Assembly: GCF_003591005.1 (NCBI RefSeq)
Contig: NZ_QYYD01000026.1
Coordinates: 18,375-82,374, forward strand
Reading direction: 5' to 3'
Source: Rhodopseudomonas palustris
GTDB lineage: Bacteria > Pseudomonadota > Alphaproteobacteria > Rhizobiales > Xanthobacteraceae
DNA: 64,000 nt
Shown in pieces: positions 18,801 to 26,102 of the stretch (the stretch's first letter is position 1; each line of letters starts with the position of its first letter). The translations under genes were made by a program, and so were the position numbers. The notes under the pieces were generated by a model, which did no database searches, was not told where the DNA came from, and saw only the letters and a list, made by a program, of their open reading frames with translations.

Positions 18801-18923
18801 TTGGCTCGCTACCGGGTCCATGGCCAGTCGATGCTGAAGACGCAGACAGACGTCGCGAGGAACAAAGCGCTGGTTGTGGCGGAGCTGGAGCGGCGCCATC
18901 CCTGGCTGAAGATCGCCCAGTAA
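15876..18923 (+). CDS. Methyltransferase / coiled-coil / GT4 / GT2 fusion protein
   Basis: From the ATG at 15876 (AAGGAAG seven bases upstream) the protein is 1,015 residues. Domains in order are as follows. A class I SAM methyltransferase-like region (about 40-230; LVVELGTDFGFSYLTF, DLLHIDGRHLYDDVRHDF). A Gln/Leu/His-rich coiled coil (249-330) with tandem QLQLHQQ units, ending in the SSSWWLTSPLR motif typical after such coils. A GT4-like domain (386-740; PGHMYRVARF, LPNGFDE, IVPLEAGNTFCEAKSELKYFEAA). A GT2 domain (782-1015; VTVVIPLYNYARYIEHALES, LPLDADNELLPD, WEDYDFWCKL). It could act as a glycan polymerase with chain-length or capping control, as in other methyltransferase-coiled-coil systems. 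That is inference; the domains are seen directly. Confidence 0.88.
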   Translation: MNLDRTRNARPAFISQTSTWRPAYLPVSAWLEHGAFGFWLVEATSPRLVVELGTDFGFSYLTFCQAIKGLNLGARAFAVDTWQGDFHAGFYGEEVFQTLKQAHDQDYRGFSTLLRMTFDEAVDKFADGSIDLLHIDGRHLYDDVRHDFNTWLPKLSDRAVVLFHDTNVRERDFGVFRFWEEITSAYPSFEFFHGHGLGVLAVGPNQPDGMRALLEADETERNLIRSVYAYLGSVINDRYALQSERSVYQQEKGKFERTIAEQHQVIQRLEEDAQQQLQLHQQQLQLHQQELQLHERQFQMQLTESIEREAELTERLAKQAAELADTRHRLAMEAGRIHEVFSSSSWWLTSPLRSAASWARRKRGRPQLLRTANDILAIGKPEASGARHIVLYSGEPETPGHMYRVARFASAAEVLGCKTTIVTDDAHLVDAPPGDVLFVWRARSSERLARAAAEARARDASILFDVDDLMIEPEIVSVETIDGIRSQGISEASVVSHFGQVRDAFLECDFGVAPTSYLAERMRRYQKPAVVLPNGFDEGTLKRSRRSVRLRGAQAGDGLLRIGYAAGTRTHQRDFGVAVGALSRILRERDDVRLVMFCVNQDPIVRPHEFPELSGLEDRIEWREAVGLADLPEEIARFDINIVPLEAGNTFCEAKSELKYFEAALVSVPTIASPTNVYASAIREGVTGFLAATEDEWYAKISRLLDDEALRAAMARDAFHDALWKYGPERRIELVSEILDRADLKQQSRPAHGIRLRDEMASRRPEIPDHRIVFKRDELKEAEVTVVIPLYNYARYIEHALESVGRQTLGPIDLVVVDDRSTDQSQAVAASWLEKNAKRFNRTLLIENNENSGLARSRNVGFANSETAFVLPLDADNELLPDCATKCLEKLRHSRGAFAFPEIAMFGESEGVFNQGPFLAERLVGGNFIDAMALVRKAAWCGVGGYDHIQYGWEDYDFWCKLVELGLIGVAVPEVLARYRVHGQSMLKTQTDVARNKALVVAELERRHPWLKIAQ

Positions 18924-19216
18924 TTGCTCGCGTTCGTTCAGATTGTGATCGCGAACAGCAACGGCGGCTCGCGCATAGGCCCGGATGGTGGCTCAGAGAA
19001 TCGACCCGGAGGCACGACGGTTGGGGCTGATAGATCCGCTGCGGCTTCATCGCCTGCCCGGACGTGGCTGTCTACGGTTGTGGAACCGCGATATCGCGAC
19101 CATACTTTAGCCTGTGTCGCGGCCGAGTCAGTTATAGGGTTTCGAACCCCTCGGAAATCGGAGCGGCAAGGCGTAGCTTGGAGACGCCCTCCGCTTGGTC
19201 CCATGCGAGAATTGAA
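18924..19216. other. Intergenic stretch between glycosyltransferase and methyltransferase genes
   Basis: About 290 bases with no supportable gene. A GC-rich 12-base palindrome (CGCGATATCGCG) lies near 19087-19098; no terminator with a T-run is visible. Confidence 0.35.
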
Positions 19217-19873
19217 ATGAAGAAAATTCTGAACGTCGGATCTGGATCAGGACCCGCTCAACGGCTGAGTCCGCTCATCGAAGGAGACCGGTGGGAAGAG
19301 GTTCGTTTCGATATCGATCCGGAGGTCAAGCCGCACGTTCAGGGGTCGATCTCCGATCTGTCGTCGTTCTTCGGAGAGAACTCGTTCGACGGTGTTTGGT
19401 CGTCGCACGTGCTGGAACATCTCTACGCCCACGAGGTCTTTCCAGCCTTGAGCCATTTCCATCACATTCTGCGGCCGACCGGATTTGCGATCATTCTGTG
19501 CCCGGATCTCACTGCCGTGGCGAAGTTCATCGTCGAGAAGGGTATGACGACGGTCGCGTATAATTCACCCGCGGGTCCGATCCGGCCGCTGGATATGCTG
19601 TATGGGCATTCGCGGGCGATTGAAAATGGACGGCTCGCCATGGCGCACCGAACCGGCTTTACGGCGCAGCGGCTCGGGAACCTGCTCAGGATGGCAGGGT
19701 TCGACAAGATTCTGGTTCGGGCGGCCCATTTCGAACTTCGGGCGCTGGCGCTGATGCCGGAGGCCGACTCCGAGGCGATCAGCAAGGAGCTCGCCCCTCT
19801 CAAATTCGATTTCGAGGCAACGGGCTCATCGGCCGGACGCGAACTGGAAGACTCGGCGACCGGGCGGGCGTAG
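19217..19873 (+). CDS. Class I SAM-dependent methyltransferase
   Basis: Starting at the ATG at 19217 the protein is 218 residues. It begins MKKILNVGSGSGPAQRL, a SAM-binding motif I. RFDIDPEVKPHVQGSISDLS gives the motif II acidic residue, and the WSSHVLEHLYAHEVFPALSHFHHILRPTGFAIILCPD block is typical of Methyltransf_11 enzymes. A longer frame back to 19064 exists but its extra residues look non-coding. Position between the glycosyltransferases and the secretion genes suggests it methylates a glycan end or the RTX protein; the substrate is unknown. Confidence 0.85.
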   Translation: MKKILNVGSGSGPAQRLSPLIEGDRWEEVRFDIDPEVKPHVQGSISDLSSFFGENSFDGVWSSHVLEHLYAHEVFPALSHFHHILRPTGFAIILCPDLTAVAKFIVEKGMTTVAYNSPAGPIRPLDMLYGHSRAIENGRLAMAHRTGFTAQRLGNLLRMAGFDKILVRAAHFELRALALMPEADSEAISKELAPLKFDFEATGSSAGRELEDSATGRA

Positions 19874-19921
19874 TTCGCAAGGTCGTAGCAGGCTCGGCGG
19901 CGATCATGCCCGATGGCGGCG

Positions 19922-19945
19922 GCGCCCGCTGTTAGGAGCGGGCGC
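19922..19945 (+). terminator. GC-rich hairpin after the methyltransferase gene
   Basis: GCGCCCGCT (19922-19930) and AGCGGGCGC (19937-19945) form a perfect 9-bp stem with loop GTTAGG, 48 bases after the stop. There is no T-run, so it may be an mRNA 3' stabiliser rather than an efficient terminator. Confidence 0.5.
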
Positions 19946-20069
19946 TAAGTAGCGCGGCTTTGGTGCAGGTCGGGACCGTTGATCCTCGCGCAGCGATCAT
20001 TCTTTGACCGACCGCGATGCCTGTCGCGGCCGCTCGATTTGCAAGGGCATTCCCGCGGGCGGAGTATTC

Positions 20070-20078
20070 TGCTATAAT
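20070..20078 (+). promoter_or_regulatory. Extended -10 promoter candidate for the secretion operon
   Basis: TGCTATAAT matches an extended -10 element (TGnTATAAT) 70 bases before the HlyB-type gene. No good -35 is visible at 17 bases, which is normal for extended -10 promoters. Confidence 0.45.
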
Positions 20079-20085
20079 ACCGTCG

Positions 20086-20116
20086 ACGTAATCTATTGGT
20101 TAGATGACGTTTTTTT
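20086..20116 (+). terminator. Attenuator-like hairpin with T-run in the leader of the secretion operon
   Basis: ACGT-A-ATCTA (20086-20095) pairs with TAGAT-G-ACGT (20101-20110) with one mismatch around a TTGGT loop. It is followed by seven consecutive T (20110-20116). It lies downstream of the -10 candidate and upstream of the ATG at 20148, so transcripts from that promoter would meet a terminator almost at once. Confidence 0.55.
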
Positions 20117-20147
20117 AGGCTGCTCGCAGTGGTGAGGAACTATTCAG

Positions 20148-22394
20148 ATGACCAAGCCGGTTGCGCTCGATCGAGAAGATGACGTTGGTTTGGAAGTCGA
20201 GCAGCTCTCGTCCGGCCTGAAAGCTCTGGTGATCGTGGCCAAGCATCACGGCCTCCACCTCACCGTATCCCAGCTGATTCACGATAATGTGCTCGACGGC
20301 AGCGAGGTGTCTGCCGCGCAGATCGTCCGTTGCGCCGAAAATTCGGGAATGCGGTCCAAGGCCGTCAAGCTCGATTGGTATGATCTGCAAGGCGCGACGA
20401 AGACGTTCCCCCTGATCGTGTCGCTGCAGGACGGCACCAAGATGGTGCTGCTCCGCCTCGATGGCGACGAGAACAATCCGCGCGTCGTGCTGCAGGACCC
20501 CACCCTGGAGGAAGACTCCCTGCTGGTGATCGACCGGATCCGGTTCGAGCAGGTTTGGACCGGCGAGGTCGTGCTCGCCAAGCGGGACTACGAGATTTCC
20601 GACGAAACCCAGCCGTTCAGCCTGGGGATGATCACGGCGCTGGTGTTCCGTGAGAGGCGGATCGTTCGGGACGTCGCCATCGCAGCGTTAGCGCTCGGCT
20701 TCCTGGGCCTTGCGCCGATCATGTTCTGGCGCTTGCTGATGGACAAGGTCATCTTCTATCAGGCCTTCAGTACGTTTGCGGTTCTCTGCATTGCGATGGC
20801 AGTCGCGATCGTGTTCGAGACCTTGTTCTTCGTGCTGCGGCAATTTTTGGTCCACCAGCTGACCGCCCGGATAGACGTCAAGCTGTCGACCTACATCTTC
20901 GAGAAAGTGCTCAGTCTTCCGATCGATTTCTTCGAGCGAACGCAAGTCGGTCTGGTCGCGCGAGACATGCGGGAGGTCTTCCGCATTCGTTCGTTCCTGG
21001 TCGGACAACTGTTCGGCGCCCTTCTCGACTCGACCACCCTGATCTTCTTCATCCCGGTGATGTTCTTCTTCAGTCCCCTGATGACGTTCATCGTTCTGGG
21101 ATTTGTCGGGTTGATCGTGATCTGGCTGATCGTGATGCTGCCGTACTATCGAAAGCGGTCCTCGGCTGTGATCGCGGCGGAAGGTGCTCAAGGCGCCTTC
21201 ATGGTACAGAGCCTCAATGGCATCCGAACGATCAAGTCGCTGGCCCTGGACTCCCGGCAGAAGCACATGTGGGACGTGCATGTCGCCCGCGTTGCGCGGG
21301 CCAGGCTTGCGGAAGGGCTAGCGGCTGTCTCGATCCAGTCCGTGGTTCGCCCACTGGAGCGGCTGGCGGTCAGCGGATCACTCGCCGTGGGCGTCTACAT
21401 GGCGATTTCGACAACGGACACCTGGTATGTCGGCGCCCTGTTCGCCTTCTTGTTGCTGTCGCATCGTGTTGCGGCTCCGTTGATGCAGATGGCGCAACTC
21501 GTCAACCAGCTGGACGAAGCGCGTTCCGCGCTCGGCATCGTCGGTAAGCTCGTCAATCAGCCGCCCGAAGAAGGGCGCTCCGGGCATGGTGTTCGCACGC
21601 CTCTGAGCGGCCATGTCGAATTTTCCAACGTCGTCTTCAAGTACAAGGGCGCGGTCTCACCGGCGCTGAACGATGTCTCGTTCGAGATTCCGACCGGAAC
21701 CACCATGGGGGTGATGGGGAAGAGCGGATCGGGCAAGACCACGATCACCCGGTTGATCCAGCGTCTGCACTCCGACTACAGCGGATTGATCAAGATCGAC
21801 GGCATCGACGTCCGCGAATACGACGTCGATCATCTCCGCCGAAACGTCGGCGTGGTTTTGCAGGAAAACTTCCTGTTCACCGGGACCATTCGGGACAACA
21901 TCGCAGCGGCCAAGCCGGACGCCACCTTCGACGAGGTTGTCAACGCGGCCCGTCTGGCGGGCGCCGAAGAGTTCATCGACAAGCTGCCACGAGGCTACGA
22001 GACCTACATTTTCGAAGGATCGCCCAACTTGTCCGGGGGCCAGCGTCAGCGTATCGCCATCGCCCGGGCGCTGATCGTCGATCCTCCCATCCTCATTTTG
22101 GACGAGGCGACCAGCGCGCTCGATGCCGAAAGCGAGGCGATCGTGAACGCGAACATCTCCCGCATTGCGAGCGGCCGGACGTTGATCATCATCTCGCATC
22201 GGCTGTCGTCGCTGGTGAAAGCCGACGCCATTCTGGTGCTCAATCGAGGCGCGATCGACGACATCGGGCGTCACGACGAGTTGCTGGCGCGAAACGACAT
22301 CTACTCTGGCCTCTGGCATCAGCAGAACAGCCACGCGATCAGCAGTCCGACGCGGACGCGCAGCAGCAGCGGAGGACCCGCCCTTGTCTCGTAG
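20148..22394 (+). CDS. Type I secretion ABC transporter (HlyB-like permease/ATPase)
   Basis: A 748-residue half-transporter fusing three parts. The N-terminal C39-like domain (about 15-135; LSSGLKALVIVAKHHG) lacks the catalytic Cys, as in HlyB-type chaperone-like domains. The membrane domain (about 165-470) has around five or six segments. The ATPase has Walker A GKSGSGKTT (~522), signature LSGGQRQR (~628) and Walker B ILILDEATSALD. It energises one-step export of an unfolded substrate through an inner-membrane/outer-membrane channel. The RTX protein at 8258 is the obvious candidate cargo. It overlaps the adaptor gene by 11 bases. No TolC-like outer-membrane gene is in the window, so it probably uses one encoded elsewhere. 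Confidence 0.92.
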   Translation: MTKPVALDREDDVGLEVEQLSSGLKALVIVAKHHGLHLTVSQLIHDNVLDGSEVSAAQIVRCAENSGMRSKAVKLDWYDLQGATKTFPLIVSLQDGTKMVLLRLDGDENNPRVVLQDPTLEEDSLLVIDRIRFEQVWTGEVVLAKRDYEISDETQPFSLGMITALVFRERRIVRDVAIAALALGFLGLAPIMFWRLLMDKVIFYQAFSTFAVLCIAMAVAIVFETLFFVLRQFLVHQLTARIDVKLSTYIFEKVLSLPIDFFERTQVGLVARDMREVFRIRSFLVGQLFGALLDSTTLIFFIPVMFFFSPLMTFIVLGFVGLIVIWLIVMLPYYRKRSSAVIAAEGAQGAFMVQSLNGIRTIKSLALDSRQKHMWDVHVARVARARLAEGLAAVSIQSVVRPLERLAVSGSLAVGVYMAISTTDTWYVGALFAFLLLSHRVAAPLMQMAQLVNQLDEARSALGIVGKLVNQPPEEGRSGHGVRTPLSGHVEFSNVVFKYKGAVSPALNDVSFEIPTGTTMGVMGKSGSGKTTITRLIQRLHSDYSGLIKIDGIDVREYDVDHLRRNVGVVLQENFLFTGTIRDNIAAAKPDATFDEVVNAARLAGAEEFIDKLPRGYETYIFEGSPNLSGGQRQRIAIARALIVDPPILILDEATSALDAESEAIVNANISRIASGRTLIIISHRLSSLVKADAILVLNRGAIDDIGRHDELLARNDIYSGLWHQQNSHAISSPTRTRSSSGGPALVS

Positions 22395-23739
22395 CCCTTC
22401 CGCTGCCGCAGCTACTGTCCGGCAGTTTCAGTCCGAAACGGACTCGATCCGCGAAGCACCGGAACCGCTGATTGCCCGCGCGACCTTGTGGGTGTTGTTC
22501 TCTCTGCTGGTCGCAACGATTGCGATACTGTTTCTGACGTCGCTCGATCGGGTGGTTTCGAGCGCCGGCGGCACCATCGTTCCGGTCGACCAGTCGATCA
22601 GCGTCGTGCAGGCGCTCAATCCGTCGATCATCAAGTCGATCAATGTGAGGGAGGGTGAAGAGGTCAAGGGTGGGCAGTTGCTTGCGACGCTGGACTCGAC
22701 CTTCACCTCCGCCGACCTGCTTCAATTCAAGAAGCAGGTCGCAAGCTTGCAGGCGCAACTCACTCGGGACAAAGCCGAACTGAGTGGCGGCCCGCTGGAG
22801 TTTCCACGGCAGGATGATCCCGACTTCGCGGCCTACGCCACGGTTCAAAAGGCGTTGTACGATCAACGAAACGCGCAATACGCCGCGCAGGTGGCGAGCT
22901 TCGATTCGAAGATCGGGCAAATGCAGGCCACGATCGACAAGCTGCGGAAGGAGGATCAGCGCTACACGCAGCGGGACGACGTGCTGAAGAAGATCGAGGA
23001 CATGCGGTCGTCGCTGGCCGAAAGCGGCAGCGGCTCGAAATTGAATCTCTACCTTTCACAAGATGCGCGCCTGGAAATTCAGAGACAGATCGATTTCACC
23101 CACAACAGCCTGATCGAGGCCGAGAACCAGCTCAAGTCGCTCGAGGCCGACCGACGCGCATTCATCGAACAATGGCGCAGCAAGCTGAGCGAAGACCTGG
23201 TGAGCACGCAAAGCCTGCTCGACACGGCAAGCGCTTCATATGAAAAAGCGTTGCGGAATCAGGATCTGGTGAGGTTGACCGCCGACGAGCCGTCGGTGGT
23301 ACTCACTCTTGCAAAATTGTCGGTAGGCTCGGTGCTGAAACAAGGCGATGCGCTGATCACGATGATGCCGCTGCGCACCAAGCTCGATGCTGAAATCAAG
23401 ATCCTCTCTCGTGATGTCGGCTTTGTCAGGCCAGGTGACAGTTGCACCCTGAAGATCGACGCTTTCCGCTACATCGAGCACGGGACAGCGGAGGGCAAGC
23501 TGCGTTGGATCAGCGGAGGCGCCTTCACGACGGACGACAACGGCCAGCCGGTTGATGCTTACTACAAGGCGCGTTGTTCCGTCGATGCCATGAACTTCCG
23601 CAACGTGCCGGCGAACTTCAAACTCATTCCCGGAATGACACTGTCGGCCCACATCAATGTCGGCAAGCGATCGGTCGCCATGTATGTGATCGGCGATATG
23701 ATGCGCGGGCTTGGCCAGGCGATGCGCGAACCGCAATGA
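22384..23739 (+). CDS. HlyD-family type I secretion periplasmic adaptor
   Basis: The 451-residue membrane-fusion protein has a short cytoplasmic tail and one N-terminal membrane segment (ATLWVLFSLLVATIAILFL, about 34-52). A lipoyl/barrel half follows (SAGGTIVPVDQSISVVQALNPSIIKSINVREGEEVKGGQLLATLD). Next comes a long coiled-coil hairpin (100-290), then the returning barrel (SVLKQGDALITMMP). The start is TTG at 22384: GGAGG (22371-22375) lies eight bases upstream and the frame has no nearby ATG that would keep the membrane segment. It bridges the HlyB-like transporter to an outer-membrane channel. Confidence 0.9.
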   Translation: MSRSPSAAAATVRQFQSETDSIREAPEPLIARATLWVLFSLLVATIAILFLTSLDRVVSSAGGTIVPVDQSISVVQALNPSIIKSINVREGEEVKGGQLLATLDSTFTSADLLQFKKQVASLQAQLTRDKAELSGGPLEFPRQDDPDFAAYATVQKALYDQRNAQYAAQVASFDSKIGQMQATIDKLRKEDQRYTQRDDVLKKIEDMRSSLAESGSGSKLNLYLSQDARLEIQRQIDFTHNSLIEAENQLKSLEADRRAFIEQWRSKLSEDLVSTQSLLDTASASYEKALRNQDLVRLTADEPSVVLTLAKLSVGSVLKQGDALITMMPLRTKLDAEIKILSRDVGFVRPGDSCTLKIDAFRYIEHGTAEGKLRWISGGAFTTDDNGQPVDAYYKARCSVDAMNFRNVPANFKLIPGMTLSAHINVGKRSVAMYVIGDMMRGLGQAMREPQ

Positions 23740-25787
23740 GGGTGTCGGTTCGACGATTGCAGGAACGCGTCGCGCGCGTTCGGGCGCGCTTGCTGCGGCC
23801 GGCGGTCCTCGTCGAGCGTGGCCAGGCGGCTTTCGAACGTGGGGCGCACGTCGAGGCCTTTTATGAGTGGCGAGAAGCTGCCGAAAAGGGTTCGATCGAA
23901 GCCACAGCTCTGATTGCCAAGCTCTATCACGAAGGGAAGGGGGTCGCACGATCGGTCCCCGACGCAGTGTCTTGGTACGAGAAAGCCGCCCATGGCGGCG
24001 ATGCCGTCTCGCAATTCGAGCTCGGCAAGATCCTGATGCAGGGCTTCGGGGCCGCGCGTGCCGTTGCGCAATCGGATGACGGCACGCCGAAAAGCAAGTC
24101 GTCCGCGACGGCCACCGTGTTTCCCGCCGGACAGTATCTCGACAAAGCACCGGAAACCGGCTTCGCCTGGATCGGCAAGGCCGCCGCGGCCGGTTTGCGA
24201 GATGCACAGGCCATGTTGGGAGACCTTCTGCGGGCGGGGCGTGGCTGCGATGTCGATCTTGAGGCGGCTCGGGCTTGGTACGAGAGAGCGGCCGAACAGG
24301 GCGCGGCCAGTGCTGCGTTCGGGCTTGGCGACATCTTCTACCAGGGACTCGGCGTCGAGAAGGACGCCGCGATCGCGGCGGAGTGGTACAAGCAAGCTGC
24401 CGCAAATGGTCATGTCCGTGCCCAAACGGCGCTCGGCTATCTGCACCGAAACGGTGAGGGTGTTGCCAGAGATCTCGTCGCGGCGGGAAGATACTTCCAG
24501 GAGGCGGCCCGCCACTCCGACGTGAATGCGTTGTTCAGCCTTGCCGAGATGTATCTCGAGGGGTCTGGCGTCCCGAAGTCTATTTCCAAGGCAGAGACCT
24601 GCCTGCGAAAGGCGGGACGGCGCGGGCATCTTCCGTCGATGATCAAACTTGGAGAGCTCTACTCCCGAGGACTTGGTGCCGAGCCGAACCTGACGGAAGC
24701 GGCCGAATGGTACTCTCTGGCTGCGGAGAAAGGGGACGCCACGTCACAGTTTGTTCTCGGCCGATTCTATGCAAATGGAACTGGGGTGCCCCCCAACCAG
24801 CGTCTGGCAGCGAAGTGGTTTGAGAAGGCCGCGGAGGGCGGACATCCGACGGCGGCGCACCAGATCGCCCAGTCGCTGCTGAATGGCCGCGGCGTTGAAC
24901 CTGATCTGCAGCGGGCAACCCTTTGGCTGCGCAAGGCGGCGGAGGCCGGGATCGGTCAGGCGCAGCTCGAACTCGGGCGCTTGTACTTCACCGGCAAAGA
25001 CGCGCCCATCGATCAGGATGAGGCCGCCAAGTGGCTCGAGAGGGCCGCTGCTCCGGGCGATGCAAAATCGGTCCTCGCCGTGGCGGAGGTGCTTGTCCTG
25101 GGCGGCAAGGAGGCAAGAGCGCGCGATCTCCTCGATCGGCTTGCCGAGAGCGGACATGGTCCGGCAAAATTGCGGCTTGCCCAGTTGTTGACGAAGGGCG
25201 CAGCGGCGCCATCCGACATTGGCAAAGCGCTGCGGCTGTACGGTGAAGCAGGAGAACTCGGGCACCCCGAAGGGTTTCTCGCCAAAGGCATATGCCTGAT
25301 GAGCGAAGGCTCGGAATTCTTCGACTCCAAAGCGGCCGAAGCGGCCCTCCAGCAGGCGGCCAACGCAGGCACGGCGCAAATCAAGGCGACGGCATTCTTC
25401 CAACTCGGGGTGCTGTTCTGCCGCCGTGAAGACGGGAAATCGGAAGTCGAAAAGGGGTTCGGCTACTACGAACGTGCAGCCAAGCTGGGTCACCCGATCG
25501 CCCAATACAACGTGGCCGTGATGATGCAGAAAGGCGTCGGCTGCGCTGCGGACCCAGCCGGAGCGCTGGTCTGGCTCAAGAAGGCGGCCGATGCAAAGAT
25601 TCCGCAAGCCCAGGTGGCGTTGGCCGACGCCGAGCTCGCGCGTCGCGGCGCGAAGGATATTCCAGGCGATGTGTTGAGCCTGTATCAGCTGGCTGCCAGC
25701 GCGGGCAACGAGACCGCACGCAAACGCTTGCGGGATCTGGCGAAAGGGAGCCAGCCGGCCGCTAAGCCCGGGGCGCCGCAACAATGA
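23736..25787 (+). CDS. Sel1-like repeat protein
   Basis: The ATG at 23736 overlaps the adaptor stop (ATGA), giving 683 residues. Nearly the whole protein is Sel1/TPR-like repeats of ~36 residues (A..LG.L...G.GV..D...A..W...AA..G pattern), at least 15 copies from about residue 35 to 660. No signal peptide is evident, though the first 25 residues are strongly basic. Sel1 proteins are scaffolds for protein-protein contacts. Translational coupling to the type I secretion genes suggests a role in organising or regulating the export or glycosylation complex; this is inferred from position. Confidence 0.88.
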   Translation: MRVSVRRLQERVARVRARLLRPAVLVERGQAAFERGAHVEAFYEWREAAEKGSIEATALIAKLYHEGKGVARSVPDAVSWYEKAAHGGDAVSQFELGKILMQGFGAARAVAQSDDGTPKSKSSATATVFPAGQYLDKAPETGFAWIGKAAAAGLRDAQAMLGDLLRAGRGCDVDLEAARAWYERAAEQGAASAAFGLGDIFYQGLGVEKDAAIAAEWYKQAAANGHVRAQTALGYLHRNGEGVARDLVAAGRYFQEAARHSDVNALFSLAEMYLEGSGVPKSISKAETCLRKAGRRGHLPSMIKLGELYSRGLGAEPNLTEAAEWYSLAAEKGDATSQFVLGRFYANGTGVPPNQRLAAKWFEKAAEGGHPTAAHQIAQSLLNGRGVEPDLQRATLWLRKAAEAGIGQAQLELGRLYFTGKDAPIDQDEAAKWLERAAAPGDAKSVLAVAEVLVLGGKEARARDLLDRLAESGHGPAKLRLAQLLTKGAAAPSDIGKALRLYGEAGELGHPEGFLAKGICLMSEGSEFFDSKAAEAALQQAANAGTAQIKATAFFQLGVLFCRREDGKSEVEKGFGYYERAAKLGHPIAQYNVAVMMQKGVGCAADPAGALVWLKKAADAKIPQAQVALADAELARRGAKDIPGDVLSLYQLAASAGNETARKRLRDLAKGSQPAAKPGAPQQ

Positions 25788-26102
25788 CGTTCGGGCTGGG
25801 ATGCGCGGAGGGCCGCCATCGCCAGCCCGAACATTGCAAGCGCTAGTCCGTATCCATCGTACTGAGCCGCTACCCGGAGAGCATTGGCTCAAGGTGCGCG
25901 TCGCAGTTCTCAGCCAGTTCGCAAATCGCTGAGTTTGCTCACGCGATCTTGCATCGCCGGACGCGTCCCGACCATCCAAGCCTTGTTCGCAATTCCTTCA
26001 GTAACGTGAATGCCCGGCACGAGGCCGGGCATGTCGTGGTTCGATGCAACCGCCACCGAGAGAACGTCTCCAGGCGATGGAGCAAACCGTTGGCGGTCGA
26101 TT
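25788..26102. other. Intergenic stretch with one palindromic repeat
   Basis: These 315 bases separate the secretion operon from the convergent acyl-CoA dehydrogenase gene. The only structure seen is ATGCCCGGC/GCCGGGCAT at 26010-26032, a member of the CCCGGC palindrome family found several more times in the window. It may serve as a bidirectional end for both operons. Confidence 0.5.
26010..26032. repeat. Palindromic repeat, ATGCCCGGC family
   Basis: ATGCCCGGC and GCCGGGCAT form a 9-bp stem around ACGAG. Related hairpins occur at 29038, 29122, 31333, 31391, 43369 and 43428, all intergenic. Confidence 0.7.
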
